Below, piece after piece: positions 5,347 to 12,032 of a stretch of DNA of 20,419 bases. The DNA lies in contig JACCRJ010000353.1 in NCBI GenBank assembly GCA_013813615.1, positions 1 to 20,419 on the forward strand, in the 5' to 3' direction. Made by a program: the position numbers and the translations under genes. The notes beneath the pieces were generated by a model. That model was not told the origin of the DNA and made no database searches. It saw only the letters and a list, made by a program, of their open reading frames with translations. Position 1 is the stretch's first letter. Every line of letters starts with the position of its first letter. The DNA comes from Lautropia sp. (GTDB lineage: Bacteria; Pseudomonadota; Gammaproteobacteria; Burkholderiales; Burkholderiaceae_E).

Positions 5347-6695
5347 TTGCAATCGACACGCCGGGCGGCGGCGGGGCTGTGCACCCCTTCCCATTTCACC
5401 TTCGGCTGTTGTCCCACGAGCGGCTCCGCGAGCAAGATTCGGGGCCGGTCCCGCTCGACGTGTCCGTTCAAGCACATGAAGCAAGCCCCACCGTCCTGAT
5501 CGCGGCTTCCGCCCTCAGCGAAGGCCTCGATGCTCCCCGGGTCGCGGCCGCGGTCGCGGAAGGCGTTCGAGCGGCGCTGCCGTCTGCGCGCGTGATGCAG
5601 ATGCCTGGCCCGCTGGCGGGGCCGGGCTTCTTGGAAGAACTGGTGGCCCTCTCGGGCGGCAGAATCGAGCGAATCAGCCTGCTAGGCCTGCATGGCGAAG
5701 TCTTTCGTGCGCAACTCGGGCTGATCGGCCCGTCCAGCGAACTTACCGCCGTCATCGCAGCCGAAGCGGCGGACGAAGATTCGTTTGCACTGTACAAGCG
5801 CCAGGATCCCACCTGCGCCAGCAGCCGGAGCACCGGGCAGCTGATCCAGGCGGCGCTGGACCGGGGCGTGCGGCGGATCATCGTCGGCTGCGGCGAAGGC
5901 GGCGCCTGCGACGGGGGGATCGGCATGGCGAGCGCGTTGGGCATCCGCTTTCTGGACGAGCAGCGCTCCGAGATCGCAGAGGCGGGCGGGCTGCTGAGAC
6001 TGGCGGCGATCGACCTGACACACCGTGACCGGCGCCTCGACGAGGTTTCAATCGAAGCCGTCGTCGATCCTAGCAGCGACCTGCTGGGTCCGCAGGGCGT
6101 CGCCCGCGTCCACGGCCCGCGAACCGGCGCGTCCGAGCCGCAGGTCCTTCGCCTGGAACGGGGTCTCGTCCGGTACGCGGAGGTGGTCCGCCAGTCCCTC
6201 AAGATCGACGTGCCAGCCCTGCCGGGCGGCGGTGCCTGCGGCGGACTCGCCGCCGGGCTGGTCGCGTTCGCGGGGGCCCGACTCACTTCGCGCCGCGCCT
6301 TTCTCAGGCATGCGGCGGCGCTGCAGGCCTGCCTCGCAGCCGCTGACCTGGTAATCGTCGTTGAAGACCGGATCGATCCCGCACACGCGGCCGGGCACGT
6401 GCAGCCGCCCAGTCCCGCCGCAGCGGGCAATGCGCTGGATCAGGTCCACGCCTGGGTGGCTCGCCAGGCGCGGGCGCAAGGCCTGCCGGTGATCGCTCTG
6501 TACAGCAACGACCTCCTCGAGGCAGGCGGGGAGGCCGGGGTTTGCGGCGGCGTCGATGCGCATGCGGCGTTCGCGCCCGCAGCCTGGGGTGGCGGCCGCC
6601 CGATGACCGGCACTACCGCCCGGCTTCGGGACGTCAGCCGGGCGTCGTTGCGCCACCTGCTGCGCGGATGGGATCGGGCGGCGGAACCGACCTGA
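5343..6695 (+). CDS. Glycerate-kinase-fold protein with degraded catalytic motifs
   Basis: 450 residues. Similarity to type I glycerate kinase (PF02595, GarK/GlxK-like) runs from residue ~50 (TVLIAASALSEGLDAPRVAAAVAEG, matching the usual start 'kivIAPDSFKgsLsA.ea..ai..G') through TGQLIQAALDRGVRRIIVG, the Gly-rich GCGEGGACDGGIGMASALG (182-200) and LPGGGACGGLAAGLVAF. Several diagnostic motifs are altered. The usual DGGEGT loop reads PLAGPGF (90-96), the usual GGSATxDGG reads GEGGACDGG, and the usual GEGRxDxQTxxGKxP reads VEDRIDPAHAAGHVQP. It may therefore be a pseudo-kinase or have a changed substrate. The ~48-residue N-terminal extension is unmatched. ATG 5343 is supported by AGGGAG at 5331-5336 and an ATGA overlap with the DUF5666 gene, so the three genes form one coupled operon. 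Confidence 0.72.
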   Translation: MIAIDTPGGGGAVHPFPFHLRLLSHERLREQDSGPVPLDVSVQAHEASPTVLIAASALSEGLDAPRVAAAVAEGVRAALPSARVMQMPGPLAGPGFLEELVALSGGRIERISLLGLHGEVFRAQLGLIGPSSELTAVIAAEAADEDSFALYKRQDPTCASSRSTGQLIQAALDRGVRRIIVGCGEGGACDGGIGMASALGIRFLDEQRSEIAEAGGLLRLAAIDLTHRDRRLDEVSIEAVVDPSSDLLGPQGVARVHGPRTGASEPQVLRLERGLVRYAEVVRQSLKIDVPALPGGGACGGLAAGLVAFAGARLTSRRAFLRHAAALQACLAAADLVIVVEDRIDPAHAAGHVQPPSPAAAGNALDQVHAWVARQARAQGLPVIALYSNDLLEAGGEAGVCGGVDAHAAFAPAAWGGGRPMTGTTARLRDVSRASLRHLLRGWDRAAEPT

Positions 6696-6935
6696 GCCGA
6701 TACGCGGCGCCGGTGGCACAAAGTGAGGCTTCGTTCTAATACCTGGTCTCCTCGCGCACACGGTGAGCGCTCAAGCACCGATGAACTACCATTGTCGGAT
6801 TGCCCGGTACATTCGGAATATGCACGAGGCGGTCAGCCGGGTGTCAGAACGGCGCGGCGACCAGCGGCCGGCGGCCGGCGTGTGATCGGCCCGGCCGAAC
6901 CAACTACGTTAGCAACCCAGCATCATTTGAAGCAG

Positions 6936-7382
6936 ATGTCCAGGCGCCGCAAGACAGACGGTCCTTCGCTGCACAGCCTATTGAGCCAGGCGAGCAGGCG
7001 CGTCACCTCGGATCTGCGTCGGGTCGTCGGGGCTGAAGGCCTGCCGGTGGAATTCTGGCGGGTGCTGGAGGTGATGGCGGACGAGCGGGGCCGCACCATG
7101 TCCGAACTTGCCGGGCAGACCGGCATGCAGATGCCCGCCACCAGCAAGCTGGTGGATCGGATGGCGGACGCGGCGCTGATCCAGCGCTCAGCCGACCCGG
7201 CGGACCAGCGCCGCGTGATCCTGCACATTTCCGACTTCGGTCTGCAGAAGTTTCTCGCTCTGGGCGAAGAGGTCCGGCAGCATCAAAACCGGCTTGAGAA
7301 CACCTTCGGTCCCGAGCGCGAAGAGCAGTTGCGCGCGCTCCTGCGGGACTTCATCGAAGCCCACCGGCAATCTCCTGAATGA
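6936..7382 (+). CDS. MarR family transcriptional regulator
   Basis: 148 residues from ATG 6936. The winged-helix layout is clear: helix VEFWRVLEVMADERGRTM, then SELAGQTGMQMPATSKLVDRM (helix-turn-helix, ~56-76), then LIQRSADPADQRRVILHISDFG, where DxxDQRR is the MarR wing signature. A dimerisation helix follows at the end. Members are dimeric repressors or activators that often sense small aromatic or metabolite ligands. Upstream in-frame starts are rejected because the extension to 6723 is non-conserved and coding-poor. Upstream (6696-6935) is a 240-base non-coding region with no promoter I would commit to. The gene converges on the AmiC-like gene and their 3' ends overlap by 32 bases. A role in the neighbouring amide cluster is plausible but inferred from position only. 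Confidence 0.88.
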   Translation: MSRRRKTDGPSLHSLLSQASRRVTSDLRRVVGAEGLPVEFWRVLEVMADERGRTMSELAGQTGMQMPATSKLVDRMADAALIQRSADPADQRRVILHISDFGLQKFLALGEEVRQHQNRLENTFGPEREEQLRALLRDFIEAHRQSPE

Positions 7383-8442
7383 CCCGCACGCCCAGCCCTT
7401 CAACCGACCCGAGAAAGACGGGGTCCCGGTTCGCGTCGTAGGAGTGGCGGCCCCCGCCGCGGACCGAAGGCAGCACCGCCGAGGCGCCACCCCGGTCGGC
7501 TTGCCGGGTCTGGCGCTGAAGGTGGACCACGCCCTCGTAAACGGACTGCGCGAGGGAGTTCAACATCGGTGCCCGATCCCCGAAGTGGGCATGGTATCGC
7601 TCCTTGAAGGCTCCGTTGACGTCGGAATCCAGGTTGGCGAAGTATCCGGCCGCGACGAACATGCCGTCGGTATTTTCGGGACCCATGCCGAGGATCGCGT
7701 TTTCTTCCATGCACACCGACAACCGCAACACCTTGCCCGCAAGTCCGGCAGCCCCGAACGCGCGGCACATATAGACCGACTCCCCGCCGACCAGCGAAAT
7801 CAGCACCGCGTCAGCACGAGTCTCCCTGATGTGCTCCACGGTCGGCTCAAAGCGGTGCTCCCCTAGCGCGACATAGCGCTCCGCGACCACTTCCGAGCCG
7901 GCGGCGCGGATACGCGACGTCGCGACCTGATGGCAGCGCCGGGGCCAGCTGTAGTCGTTACCCAGCAGGTACCAGCGGCGCGGCTGATAGTGCTGCGTCA
8001 TCCAGTCGAGCGCCGGCACCAGCTGGCGTACCAGCGTCTCGCCGATGGCATGGACCCATTCCGGCAGCCCGTCGCCTTCGAAATGGGGCGTGTAAATCAG
8101 CGGCACGCGTGCATCCACGACGGCGCTGACGCGCCGGCAGACGGCCGTGTTGCACAGCGCGACCACCGCGTCGATTTCACGGGCGCGCAGCATCGTGTCC
8201 AGCTCATCGCCGAGCGAGGCTGAAGATTCGCTCGCGTTCAGCACCGCCAGCCGAACCTCCCGGCCGTTGAAGCCGCCGTTGGCGTTCCATGTGTCGCGGG
8301 CCAGGCGCGCACAGGAGTAGGCAGACGGGCCAAGCAGGCCAAGCGAACCGGAAGTGGGAATCAGCAGGCCGATGTTGAATGGCTGCGACCGGGCCGCAGG
8401 CCGATGGAGCATCTTGCGGCCGAAGGCCTCGCTGGTCTTCAT
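7351..8442 (-). CDS. Cytoplasmic AmiC-like amide/urea-type ligand sensor (periplasmic-binding-protein fold)
   Basis: 363 residues, close to Pseudomonas AmiC (~385). The fold begins at FNIGLLIPTSGSLGLLGPSAYSC... with no signal peptide; the N-terminus is polar (MKTSEAFGRKMLHRPAARSQ). Landmarks of the AmiC/UrtA group are visible: GGFNGREVRL, IYTPHFEG (AmiC: CYPTPYEG), GNDYSWPR (AmiC: GSDYIYPR, part of the ligand pocket), ETRADAVLISLVG, and AAGYFANLDSDVN.AF. AmiC is a cytosolic amide receptor that restrains the antiterminator AmiR. No AmiR/ANTAR gene is in the window, so the partner here is unknown. Divergent orientation from the amidase-transporter operon fits a sensor for that operon. An alternative is a transporter binding protein that has lost its signal peptide. 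Confidence 0.82.
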   Translation of the reverse strand: MKTSEAFGRKMLHRPAARSQPFNIGLLIPTSGSLGLLGPSAYSCARLARDTWNANGGFNGREVRLAVLNASESSASLGDELDTMLRAREIDAVVALCNTAVCRRVSAVVDARVPLIYTPHFEGDGLPEWVHAIGETLVRQLVPALDWMTQHYQPRRWYLLGNDYSWPRRCHQVATSRIRAAGSEVVAERYVALGEHRFEPTVEHIRETRADAVLISLVGGESVYMCRAFGAAGLAGKVLRLSVCMEENAILGMGPENTDGMFVAAGYFANLDSDVNGAFKERYHAHFGDRAPMLNSLAQSVYEGVVHLQRQTRQADRGGASAVLPSVRGGGRHSYDANRDPVFLGSVEGLGVRVIQEIAGGLR

Positions 8443-8567
8443 TCAGGCAGCCCGTGAATGGTTGGCGGGGCGGCAAACCTCAGCTGCGACCGTGCACCAG
8501 GCCCGGCCCGCCTTGCTGCAGGGGTAGAGCATAGCCCGGATTCGTGCTGGAGGCAGGCATGCTTCGG

Positions 8568-8597
8568 TTGACGTTTCCGATCTGCGCGACTTACCAT
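8568..8597 (+). promoter_or_regulatory. Sigma-70-like promoter candidate for the amidase-transporter operon
   Basis: TTGACG (8568-8573) and TACCAT (8592-8597) are 18 bases apart, with five and four of six consensus matches. Transcription would start near 8604, leaving a leader of about 60 bases before ATG 8666. It lies in the 223-base divergent region between the AmiC-like gene and the operon, where a regulator would be expected to act. I see no convincing dyad operator or terminator-antiterminator hairpin there. Confidence 0.4.
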
Positions 8598-8665
8598 TTG
8601 CATTAGTTTCCTGGGCAACTTCTCTTCTCAACAGCTTGCCCGCAACCCTCTCGCGGAACCGACTC

Positions 8666-8869
8666 ATGCCTCAGCCCCGCGTTTCTGACGCCGACCTTCT
8701 AATCGCCGCAGCAAGACTCGCAGACCTGCCGATGACGCCCGAAAGGGCAGCACAACTTGTGCCAGCCATGAATGGCGTTTTGCAGCTCCTGGACGCACTG
8801 AACCAGGGCGCGCTGCAGGAGACTGCACCAGCTTTCGCGTTCCGGGCGGGCTGGGAGGCACCAGCATGA
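8666..8869 (+). CDS. AtzG/GatC-like small subunit of the amidase (DUF4089-like)
   Basis: 67 residues from ATG 8666. It is a single alpha-helical module, SDADLLIAAARLADLPMTPERAAQLVPAMNGVLQLLDALN, followed by an extended tail QETAPAFAFRAGW. This is the AtzG/GatC layout: a short helical bundle plus an arm that wraps the large amidase subunit. AtzG is the partner of 1-carboxybiuret hydrolase AtzE; GatC is the partner of GatA. The stop overlaps the amidase ATG (ATGA), as expected for stoichiometric subunits. The upstream TTG at 8636 is less likely because the extra ten residues are outside the domain. No GatB gene follows, which argues against a tRNA amidotransferase. Confidence 0.75.
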   Translation: MPQPRVSDADLLIAAARLADLPMTPERAAQLVPAMNGVLQLLDALNQGALQETAPAFAFRAGWEAPA

Positions 8870-10257
8870 AGGATGCACTGAATCTAAGCCTGCGCGAGGT
8901 AGCCGCTGCCCTGAGGGATCGGCAGATCTCGCCGGTCGAGCTGACCCGACTGTCGCTCGAACAGATTGCGGCCGATGAACCGCGCCTCAACGCCTACGTC
9001 TGCCTCACCGCCGACCGTGCGATGGCAGCGGCCGGGCAGGCGGAGCGCGAGATCAACAGCGGGCAGTACCGCGGAGAACTGCATGGCGTCCCGGTAGCGG
9101 TGAAGGACCTCTATGACATCGCCGGCCTGCCCACCACCTGCAGTTCCCGGGTGCGGCACGATCACAAGGCAGGGGAAAACGCCGCCTGCGTCGACCTGCT
9201 CGAGCAGGCTGGCGCCGTCATCGTCGGTAAGACCCACACCCACGAGTTCGCCTATGGCATCTCGACGCCCACTACCGGCAATCCCTGGAAGAGCACGCAC
9301 ATCCCGGGCGGCTCCAGTGGGGGATCCGGGGCAAGCGTTGCCGCCCGTGGCTGCTTCATGGCCCTCGGCTCCGACACGGGTGGATCCATCCGGATCCCGG
9401 CGGCGCTGTGCGGCATCGTCGGCCTGAAGCCGACCTACGGCCGGGTAAGCCGTTACGGCGTGGCGTCGTTGAGCTGGTCGCTCGATCATGCCGGCCCCCT
9501 CACCCGCACGGTCGCAGACGCGGCGGTCTCGCTCGCGGCGCTGGCGGGCCACGACCCCCGTGACCCAGGCAGCATGAGTATGCCGGCCGGAGACTATCTC
9601 GCCGAACTCGAGCAAGGCGTGAAGGGCCTGCGGATCGGCATCCCCCGCAATTACTTCTTCGATCACCTGGAACCGGGAGTCGAGCGCCATGTGCGCGAGG
9701 CAATCGGCCGCCTGCAGAGCGAAGGTGCGACAATCGCGGAGGTGGAGATTCCGATGGCCGAGCAGATCATGGCAGTGGAGTTCGGCCTCTGCATGCCGGA
9801 GGCGTCGGCTTATCACCACGAGACGCTGCGCACGCGCGCCGACCTGTACGGCGAAGACGTGCGCAGCTTTCTCGAAGCCGGGTCGCTGATTCCGGCGGTC
9901 GACTACATCGCCGCCCTGCGGGTCCGAAGCCGCATGCAGGCCGCGTGGCGCCGGATGTTCGAGGGGCTCGATGCGGTGGTGGCTCCCACCGTGCCGGCGG
10001 TCGCCACCCGGCGAGACCAGCCGACAATCGAATGGGCCGACGGCACCGTCGAACCGGTCACGCCCGCTTTCGTGCGCCTGTCAGCGCCGGCCAACGTCAC
10101 CGGCCTGCCGTCGGTCGCCGTCCCCTGCGGTTTCAGCGAAAGTGGCCTCCCGACCAGCTTTCAGATCATCGGCCACCCCTTCCAGGAGGCGCGCATCCTG
10201 CGTATCGCCCGCGCTTACGAACGGATGACGGACTGGACCACCCGGGTCCCGCGATGA
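8866..10257 (+). CDS. Amidase-signature family hydrolase (AtzE/GatA-like large subunit)
   Basis: 463 residues covering the full amidase-signature domain (PF01425). The catalytic Ser-cisSer-Lys triad is intact: Lys80 in VPVAVKDLYD, Ser150 in PGGSSGGSGAS, and nucleophile Ser174 in GSDTGGSIRIPAALCG. The 24-residue spacing between the two serines is normal. Conserved GLKPTYGRVSRYG and SLDHAGPLTRTVADAA follow. The family hydrolyses or transfers amide nitrogen. With an AtzG/GatC-like partner and no GatB, free-amide or ureido hydrolysis in the cytoplasm is more likely than tRNA amidation. GGGAGG (8853-8858) precedes the ATG. The stop overlaps the next gene (ATGA). The exact substrate (biuret-like, N-carbamoyl or simple amide) cannot be read from the sequence. 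Confidence 0.88.
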   Translation: MKDALNLSLREVAAALRDRQISPVELTRLSLEQIAADEPRLNAYVCLTADRAMAAAGQAEREINSGQYRGELHGVPVAVKDLYDIAGLPTTCSSRVRHDHKAGENAACVDLLEQAGAVIVGKTHTHEFAYGISTPTTGNPWKSTHIPGGSSGGSGASVAARGCFMALGSDTGGSIRIPAALCGIVGLKPTYGRVSRYGVASLSWSLDHAGPLTRTVADAAVSLAALAGHDPRDPGSMSMPAGDYLAELEQGVKGLRIGIPRNYFFDHLEPGVERHVREAIGRLQSEGATIAEVEIPMAEQIMAVEFGLCMPEASAYHHETLRTRADLYGEDVRSFLEAGSLIPAVDYIAALRVRSRMQAAWRRMFEGLDAVVAPTVPAVATRRDQPTIEWADGTVEPVTPAFVRLSAPANVTGLPSVAVPCGFSESGLPTSFQIIGHPFQEARILRIARAYERMTDWTTRVPR

Positions 10258-11141
10258 GCGTAGACCGCAACCCGCCGGCGGAAAGCCCGGTACGGGTCGC
10301 CTGCATCCAGATGGAGCCGCAGGTCGGCGAGCGGGAGCGCAACATCGCCGAAAGCGTCGCGAGCATCGATGCTGCCGCAGCCGCCGGCGCGCAACTGGTG
10401 GTCCTGCCGGAACTCTGCGCCTCCGGCTACGTGTTCGAAAGCCGCAGCGAAGCATTCGGTCTGGCGGAGGAGATTCCGCACGGACCCGCCTGCCGGGCCT
10501 GGACGGACGCCGCGCGTCGCCACGGCTGCTTCATCGTCGCCGGCTTGGCGGAAAGAGTCGAACAGAAGCTCTTCAATTCGGCGGTGCTCTTCGGTCCGGC
10601 AGGCCACGTCGGTACGTTCAGGAAAATGCACCTGTGGGCCGCGGAGAATCTCTTCTTCGAGCCGGGAGACCTGGGCTTTCCCGTTCATGCCACTGCCATC
10701 GGCCGCATCGGCATGCTGATCTGCTACGACGGCTGGTTTCCCGAAGCCTATCGGCTGTGCGCCCTGCAGGGTGCGGACATCATCTGCATTCCCACCAACT
10801 GGGTGCCGATCCCGGGCCAGGATATTTCCCAGCCGGCGATGGCCAATGTGCCCGCCATGGCCGCGGCACACAGCAACTCGCTGTTCATCGCCGCCGCCGA
10901 CCGGGTAGGGACCGAGCGGGGCCAGCCTTTTCTCGGCCGTTCCGTGATCGTCTCCTACACCGGCTGGCCGGTGGCGGGACCGGCCAGCGACTGCGCGCCC
11001 GAAACCATCTTCGCGGACCTGAACCTCTCGGAGGCGCGGCGCAAGCGCAACTGGAACGATTTCAACCAGGTGCTCCGGGATCGCAGAACCGACGCCTACG
11101 ACGCAATGCTTGGCTCCGGCTTGCGGCCGGGCTGGTTCTGA
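10254..11141 (+). CDS. Nitrilase-superfamily carbon-nitrogen hydrolase
   Basis: 295 residues. The Glu-Lys-Cys triad is present: Glu53 in LPELCASGY, Lys124 in FRKMHLWAAE, and Cys157 in LICYDGWFPE. The start VRVACIQMEPQVGERERNI is typical. The superfamily includes aliphatic amidases, N-carbamoyl amidases and nitrilases. The LICYDGWFPEAYR region is closer to amidase/carbamoylase branches than to true nitrilases, in my reading. The start ATG overlaps the stop of the amidase, so a second, evolutionarily unrelated C-N hydrolase is made from the same message. It may act on the product of the first enzyme, releasing ammonia in the cytoplasm. A 30-base gap separates it from the permease gene. The C-terminal ~25 residues are non-conserved. 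Confidence 0.87.
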   Translation: MSVDRNPPAESPVRVACIQMEPQVGERERNIAESVASIDAAAAAGAQLVVLPELCASGYVFESRSEAFGLAEEIPHGPACRAWTDAARRHGCFIVAGLAERVEQKLFNSAVLFGPAGHVGTFRKMHLWAAENLFFEPGDLGFPVHATAIGRIGMLICYDGWFPEAYRLCALQGADIICIPTNWVPIPGQDISQPAMANVPAMAAAHSNSLFIAAADRVGTERGQPFLGRSVIVSYTGWPVAGPASDCAPETIFADLNLSEARRKRNWNDFNQVLRDRRTDAYDAMLGSGLRPGWF

Positions 11142-11171
11142 TGTGGCCCGGATATTGCTGACGCAGACCAG

Positions 11172-12032
11172 ATGCCCGAGTTCATCGTCCGCTTCTCCTT
11201 CGACATCCTCGCCTTCGTCTCGGTGATGGTGCTGATCGTCCTCGGGCTGGGGATCATCGCCAGCATGATGGGCATCTTCAACTTCGCTCACGGAGAACTG
11301 GTGCTGCTCGGTGCATTCACCGTCTTCCTTGCACACGATATCGGGATCGGCATCTGGTGGGGCATCCTCGCCGCCCCGCTCCTGGTCGGCCTGTTCGGGT
11401 TCCTCCTGGAGCGCGCGATCATCCAGCGCTTCTATGCCTCGCCGGTCATCGCCATGCTCGGCACCTACGCGATCGGCCTGGTTATACGCGAGATCGTCCG
11501 GGGAATCCTGGGCGGACAGTACCGGCCGGTACCCGAACCCTGGCCCGGTTACTACGTGGTCGGCGGCCAGGAGTTTTCCATCTGGCGCAGCTTCATCATC
11601 GTCACGACCCTGGCCGCGATTGCCGGCAGCTGGCTCTTCCTCTCTCGCACGTCCTTCGGCCTGCGCATCCGCGGTTCGCTGGAGAACCCGATGCTTGCGC
11701 GGGCCTGCGGCATCTCGACCCGCAAGCTCTATTCGCTGACCTTTGCCTTCGGCGCAGCCCTGGCCGGCCTTGCCGGCGCGCTTATCGTGCCGCTCTACCA
11801 GCTATCTGCGGACATGGGCCTGCGCTTTCTCGTGCAGGGGTTCCTGTCGGTGATGCTTGGCGGCGTCGGCACGTTTGCCGGTCCGGTATTCGGCGGTGCT
11901 GCCGTCGGGGCAATGGCCTCCGGCCTGCCCTGGGTGGTGGAGCCCGTGCTTGCCGACCCGCTGGTATTCGTGATTGCACTGATCGTAGTGAAGCTGCGCC
12001 CCCAGGGCCTAATCTCAGGAGGAAGAAGATGA
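11172..12032 (+). CDS. HAAT-family ABC transporter permease, LivH/UrtB type
   Basis: 286 residues with about eight hydrophobic spans. The family hallmark GIIASMMGIFNFAHGELVLLGAF lies at the second span. The cytoplasmic coupling region FLSRTSFGLRIRGSLENPMLARACGISTRKLYSLTFAFGAALAGLAGAL is the permease loop contacting the ATPase. It closes with SVMLGGVGTFAGPVFGGAAVG and VVKLRPQGLI. It forms the membrane channel with the LivM-type partner encoded at 13279-14307. There is no clear Shine-Dalgarno. The stop overlaps the next gene's ATG. Substrate is inferred from the linked amidases as an amide or ureido compound rather than a branched-chain amino acid. Confidence 0.93.
   Translation: MPEFIVRFSFDILAFVSVMVLIVLGLGIIASMMGIFNFAHGELVLLGAFTVFLAHDIGIGIWWGILAAPLLVGLFGFLLERAIIQRFYASPVIAMLGTYAIGLVIREIVRGILGGQYRPVPEPWPGYYVVGGQEFSIWRSFIIVTTLAAIAGSWLFLSRTSFGLRIRGSLENPMLARACGISTRKLYSLTFAFGAALAGLAGALIVPLYQLSADMGLRFLVQGFLSVMLGGVGTFAGPVFGGAAVGAMASGLPWVVEPVLADPLVFVIALIVVKLRPQGLISGGRR
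12017..12022 (+). promoter_or_regulatory. Strong ribosome binding site for the binding-protein gene
   Basis: AGGAGG lies 6 bases before ATG 12029, inside the end of the permease gene. It is the best Shine-Dalgarno in the operon and sits before the component usually needed in excess. It decides this start. Confidence 0.75.

Noticed and set aside
4276..5484. 402-residue minus-strand open frame opposite the DUF5666 gene
   Set aside because: It includes a long Val run that is just the antisense of the GAC tract. It has no domain and crosses two real genes.
6723..6935. N-terminal extension of the MarR gene
   Set aside because: The extra 71 residues show no conserved pattern and are rich in Arg, Pro and Gly; the family N-terminus lies at 6936.
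6895..6935. Possible MarR operator around AACTACGTTAG before the MarR gene
   Set aside because: Only CTA-N3-TAG is symmetrical, which is too short to separate from chance.
8604..8665. AmiR-type antitermination leader before the AtzG-like gene
   Set aside because: I looked for a terminator hairpin in the short leader and found no convincing stem or T-run.
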